A DNA stretch of 6,621 nucleotides from an uncultured Oscillospiraceae bacterium (lineage in GTDB: Bacteria; Bacillota; Clostridia; Oscillospirales; Acutalibacteraceae). Made by a program: the position numbers and the translations under genes. The stretch is taken from assembly GCA_900543215.1 (NCBI GenBank), contig UQQR01000050.1, forward strand, positions 1 to 6,621, given 5' to 3'. Each line of letters starts with the position of its first letter. Position 1 is the first letter of the stretch. The notes below the pieces were generated by a model. That model ran no database searches. It was not told where the DNA came from and was given only the letters and a program-made list of their open reading frames with translations. Shown here piece by piece: positions 5,217 through 6,621 of the stretch.

Positions 5217-6164
5217 ATGAAAAAGCGTGTTTGCGGAATTATAGGTCTCGGTCATGTGGGGGCGCATGTTGCCTCCGCACTTACAATGCAGGGCATTGCG
5301 GACGAGCTTATACTTGTGGACCTCAATCACTCAAAGCGTGACAGCGAGGTTCAGGATCTGCGTGACTCGGCGGCGTATCTGCCGCACCGCGTAACGGTAA
5401 GACCCGGTGAATTTGAGGACCTTAAGGACTGCGATGTTATAGTAAACTGTGTAGGCAAAATCGAACTGCTGTGCAGTACGCATGACCGTGTAACGGAAAT
5501 GGATTTCACAATACCGGCGGTTCGCAGCTATGCGGATAAAATTAAAGCCTCCGGTTTTGACGGCGTGCTTATCAACATCACCAATCCCTGTGATATTGTG
5601 ACAAGAGAATTAGCACTGCATTTAGGGCTGCCCAAGGGTCGTGTATTCGGCACCGGAACCGGACTTGATACCTCAAGGCTTTTGTCGGCGCTTGCCCGTC
5701 AAACGGGAATCGACCACAAATCAATAACCTGCTACATGCTCGGCGAGCACGGAAATCAGCAGTTTGCCCCGTGGAGCTGTGTAAGCTTCAGAGGAAAACC
5801 GCTTGACGACTGGGCAAAAACAGATTCTCGTTTCCGTTTTGACCGTGATGCACTTCAAAAGGAATCAATAGGCGGCGGCTGGGTCACCTTTTCGGGAAAA
5901 AGCTGCACGGAATACGGAATCGCTGCAACCGCGGCCCGTATGGTTCATATCGTACTGCATGATGAAAAGGCTATAATGCCTGCCAGTGCCGAGTTATGCG
6001 GCGAATACGGTGAAAGCGGTCTGTTTGCCGGAGTACCGTGCGTTATCGGAGCCTCGGGCGTTGAAGAAGTTATCGAATTACCCTTGACGGACGAGGAAAA
6101 AGAAAAATTCCATTCCTGCTGTAACGGAATAAAAGAGAATATGAAGCATTTGGCAGAGATATAA
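5217..6164 (+). CDS. L-2-hydroxyisocaproate dehydrogenase-like NAD-dependent 2-hydroxyacid dehydrogenase
   Basis: This 315-residue cytoplasmic enzyme belongs to the L-lactate/malate dehydrogenase superfamily. The NAD-binding fold shows GLGHVG (10-15) and an acidic Asp35 at the end of the second strand, favouring NAD over NADP. Catalytic elements are NPCD (123-126), Asp151 and Arg154 in LDTSR, and His178 in LGEHGN. The loop VGKIEL...DR (79-91) and the SGFDGVLINITNP block (112-124) resemble Lactobacillus L-2-hydroxyisocaproate dehydrogenase (L-HicDH) more than lactate or malate dehydrogenase, whose loop normally carries an AGxPxKPG-type sequence. L-HicDH reduces branched-chain and aromatic 2-oxoacids to L-2-hydroxyacids. 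The start is ATG 5217 with AAAGGATG upstream. The enzyme follows a permease, suggesting it works with that transporter. The superfamily is certain, the HicDH subfamily likely, the natural substrate unknown. Confidence 0.85.
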   Translation: MKKRVCGIIGLGHVGAHVASALTMQGIADELILVDLNHSKRDSEVQDLRDSAAYLPHRVTVRPGEFEDLKDCDVIVNCVGKIELLCSTHDRVTEMDFTIPAVRSYADKIKASGFDGVLINITNPCDIVTRELALHLGLPKGRVFGTGTGLDTSRLLSALARQTGIDHKSITCYMLGEHGNQQFAPWSCVSFRGKPLDDWAKTDSRFRFDRDALQKESIGGGWVTFSGKSCTEYGIAATAARMVHIVLHDEKAIMPASAELCGEYGESGLFAGVPCVIGASGVEEVIELPLTDEEKEKFHSCCNGIKENMKHLAEI

Positions 6165-6169
6165 ATGAC

Positions 6170-6210
6170 TTACCCCGTGCAAAAGCACGGGGTAAATTAT
6201 TAAATCTTTT
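6170..6210 (+). terminator. Terminator of the permease-dehydrogenase operon
   Basis: TTACCCCGTGC and GCACGGGGTAA form a perfect 11-bp stem with an AAAA loop, starting five bases after the dehydrogenase stop codon. The downstream tract is U-rich but interrupted (ATTATTAAATCTTTT). The very stable stem makes it the likely operon end. Confidence 0.8.
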
Positions 6211-6212
6211 AC

Positions 6213-6241
6213 TTGACATAACGGCGCATTACATTTATACT
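6213..6241 (+). promoter_or_regulatory. Sigma-A promoter of tRNA-Val
   Basis: TTGACA (6213-6218), 17 bp, TATACT (6236-6241): a perfect -35, a 5/6 -10 and ideal spacing. Transcription should start near 6248, about ten bases before the tRNA. The -10 box is exactly the spacer of the inverted repeat TTACATT (6229-6235) / AATGTAA (6242-6248). Confidence 0.88.
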
Positions 6242-6257
6242 AATGTAAGTGCGTTAT

Positions 6258-6334
6258 GAAGGCATAGCTCAGTTGGTTAGAGTACCTGCTTGACATGCAG
6301 GGGGTCGGTGGTTCAAGTCCACTTGTCTTCACCA
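6258..6334 (+). tRNA. tRNA-Val (anticodon GAC)
   Basis: A complete cloverleaf is visible. The acceptor stem is GAAGGCA with TGTCTTC (one G-U pair), followed by A and an encoded CCA. The D stem is GCTC with GAGT. The anticodon stem is CCTGC with GCAGG around a loop with GAC at 6292-6294, which reads GUC and GUU valine codons. The T stem is GGTGG with CCACT and a TTCAAGT loop. The variable loop is 5 nt. No deviations suggest a pseudogene. Confidence 0.97.
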
Positions 6335-6339
6335 TAAAA

Positions 6340-6362
6340 GGGCTACAAAATAGATGTAGCCC
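6340..6362 (+). other. Hairpin just after the tRNA
   Basis: GGGCTAC (6340-6346) and GTAGCCC (6356-6362) form a 7-bp stem with a 9-nt loop. No U-run follows it, and the larger palindrome starts at the next base. It may help 3' processing of the tRNA precursor or support the terminator behind it. Confidence 0.45.
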
Positions 6363-6393
6363 GTGAAAACCCCGATTTTATCGGGGTTTTCAC
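6363..6393. terminator. Perfect 14-bp palindrome, likely tRNA terminator
   Basis: GTGAAAACCCCGAT (6363-6376) and ATCGGGGTTTTCAC (6380-6393) are perfectly complementary around a TTT loop. The 3' arm contains GGGG followed by TTTT, and the 5' arm begins with the matching AAAACCCC, so it can terminate on either strand. It is the likely end of the tRNA transcript. The arms extend unusually far beyond the GC core. Confidence 0.7.
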
Positions 6394-6497
6394 CGTTTAT
6401 ACGGCAAAATTTCAGCGAACCGTTTTGACAGATATAAAAATGATGTTTTCCCTTTGTTGGATGTCTTGAACTCTCACACAACCGAATAATGATACGC
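6394..6497. other. Intergenic stretch without a recognised gene
   Basis: I see no convincing gene here. There is a TTGACA at 6425-6430, but no acceptable -10 box 16-18 bp further on. A tiny ORF at 6440 (eight codons) has no proper ribosome binding site. The strand and start of the RNA ended by the next terminator cannot be fixed. Confidence 0.4.
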
Positions 6498-6534
6498 AAG
6501 GCAGATAGAAATCAAAAATCTATCTGCCTTTTTT
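6498..6534 (+). terminator. Strong intrinsic terminator upstream of the last gene
   Basis: AAGGCAGATAGA (6498-6509) and TCTATCTGCCTT (6519-6530) form a perfect 12-bp stem with a 9-nt loop and end in a run of six T residues (6529-6534). It lies 27 bp before the start codon of the truncated gene. It either ends a small RNA from the preceding stretch or attenuates the gene after it. Confidence 0.88.
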
Positions 6535-6560
6535 ATTACCCTAAAAAGGAGAAATCAAAT

Positions 6561-6621
6561 ATGCTGCAGAAAGAATTAGCCAAACGCCTCAAAGCTCGGT
6601 ACGACACCAAGATGGACGGCA
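6561..6621 (+). CDS. Start of an unrecognised gene, cut by the window end
   Basis: ATG 6561 follows AAAAAGGAG with good spacing. The 20 visible codons encode a lysine- and arginine-rich start (MLQKELAKRLKARYDTKMDG) that looks like an amphipathic helix. I do not recognise the family. About three quarters of the third codon positions are G or C, which appears higher than in the genes to the left, but 20 codons are too few to prove a different origin. Position after a tRNA and two terminators would be compatible with the edge of an accessory region. Confidence 0.6.
   Translation, partial: MLQKELAKRLKARYDTKMDG

Noticed and set aside
6310..6480. Attachment-site repeat of the tRNA-Val 3' end
   Set aside because: Only six- or seven-base coincidences with the tRNA 3' end are visible downstream, and one of them is inverted; no direct repeat and no integrase in the window.
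1..6621. CRISPR array, insertion sequence or toxin-antitoxin pair
   Set aside because: No regularly spaced repeats, transposase-like ORF or paired small toxin-antitoxin genes were seen on either strand.

Overview
The window looks like a chromosomal stretch of a spore-forming member of the Bacillota, most likely a Clostridia-type gut anaerobe. The evidence is a clear SpoIIID gene, Firmicute-style promoters and strong purine-rich ribosome binding sites, a TPP riboswitch controlling a ThiT substrate-binding subunit of an energy-coupling-factor transporter, and moderate base composition. I cannot name a genus. The only hint of a possible accessory-region boundary is weak and lies at the right edge, after a tRNA gene.

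Left half, minus strand (read right to left). A MATE-family exporter starts at GTG 3020 and has its own sigma-A promoter. spoIIID starts at 1563 and has a near-consensus sigma-E promoter. A perfect sigma-A promoter lies at the very end of spoIIID and drives a TPP riboswitch with an intrinsic terminator, followed by thiT (1093 to 509). A short GtrA-family membrane protein (TTG start 443 to 33) has its own promoter just past the thiT stop codon. The window appears to begin inside the terminator hairpin that follows gtrA. No terminator is visible between spoIIID and the riboswitch, so sporulation transcripts may run through it.

Middle, divergent region and leader (3021 to 3626). This holds the MATE promoter on the minus strand and a good sigma-A promoter on the plus strand at 3228-3256. 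The plus-strand promoter is followed by a ribosome binding site, a short ORF unusually rich in phenylalanine at its start, an intrinsic terminator, an AT-rich hairpin, a 29-bp dyad and a second, very strong intrinsic terminator. Only then does the lactate-permease-like gene begin. No convincing closer promoter was found for that gene, so this may be an attenuated leader of about 360 nt.

Right half, plus strand. An LctP-family 2-hydroxyacid permease (3627-5165) is followed 51 bp later by an L-2-hydroxyisocaproate-dehydrogenase-like enzyme (5217-6164) and a terminator. The two probably form a dedicated 2-oxoacid/2-hydroxyacid module: the dehydrogenase interconverts the acids using NAD(H), and the permease moves the hydroxyacid across the membrane. 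A phenylalanine-rich leader would fit aromatic or branched-chain amino-acid fermentation, but that link is inference.

Right edge. A complete tRNA-Val(GAC) has a promoter whose -10 box sits at the centre of an inverted repeat. It is followed by a perfect 14-bp-stem palindrome acting as a terminator, about 100 bp without a recognisable gene, another strong terminator, and the first 20 codons of an unrecognised gene cut off by the window end.
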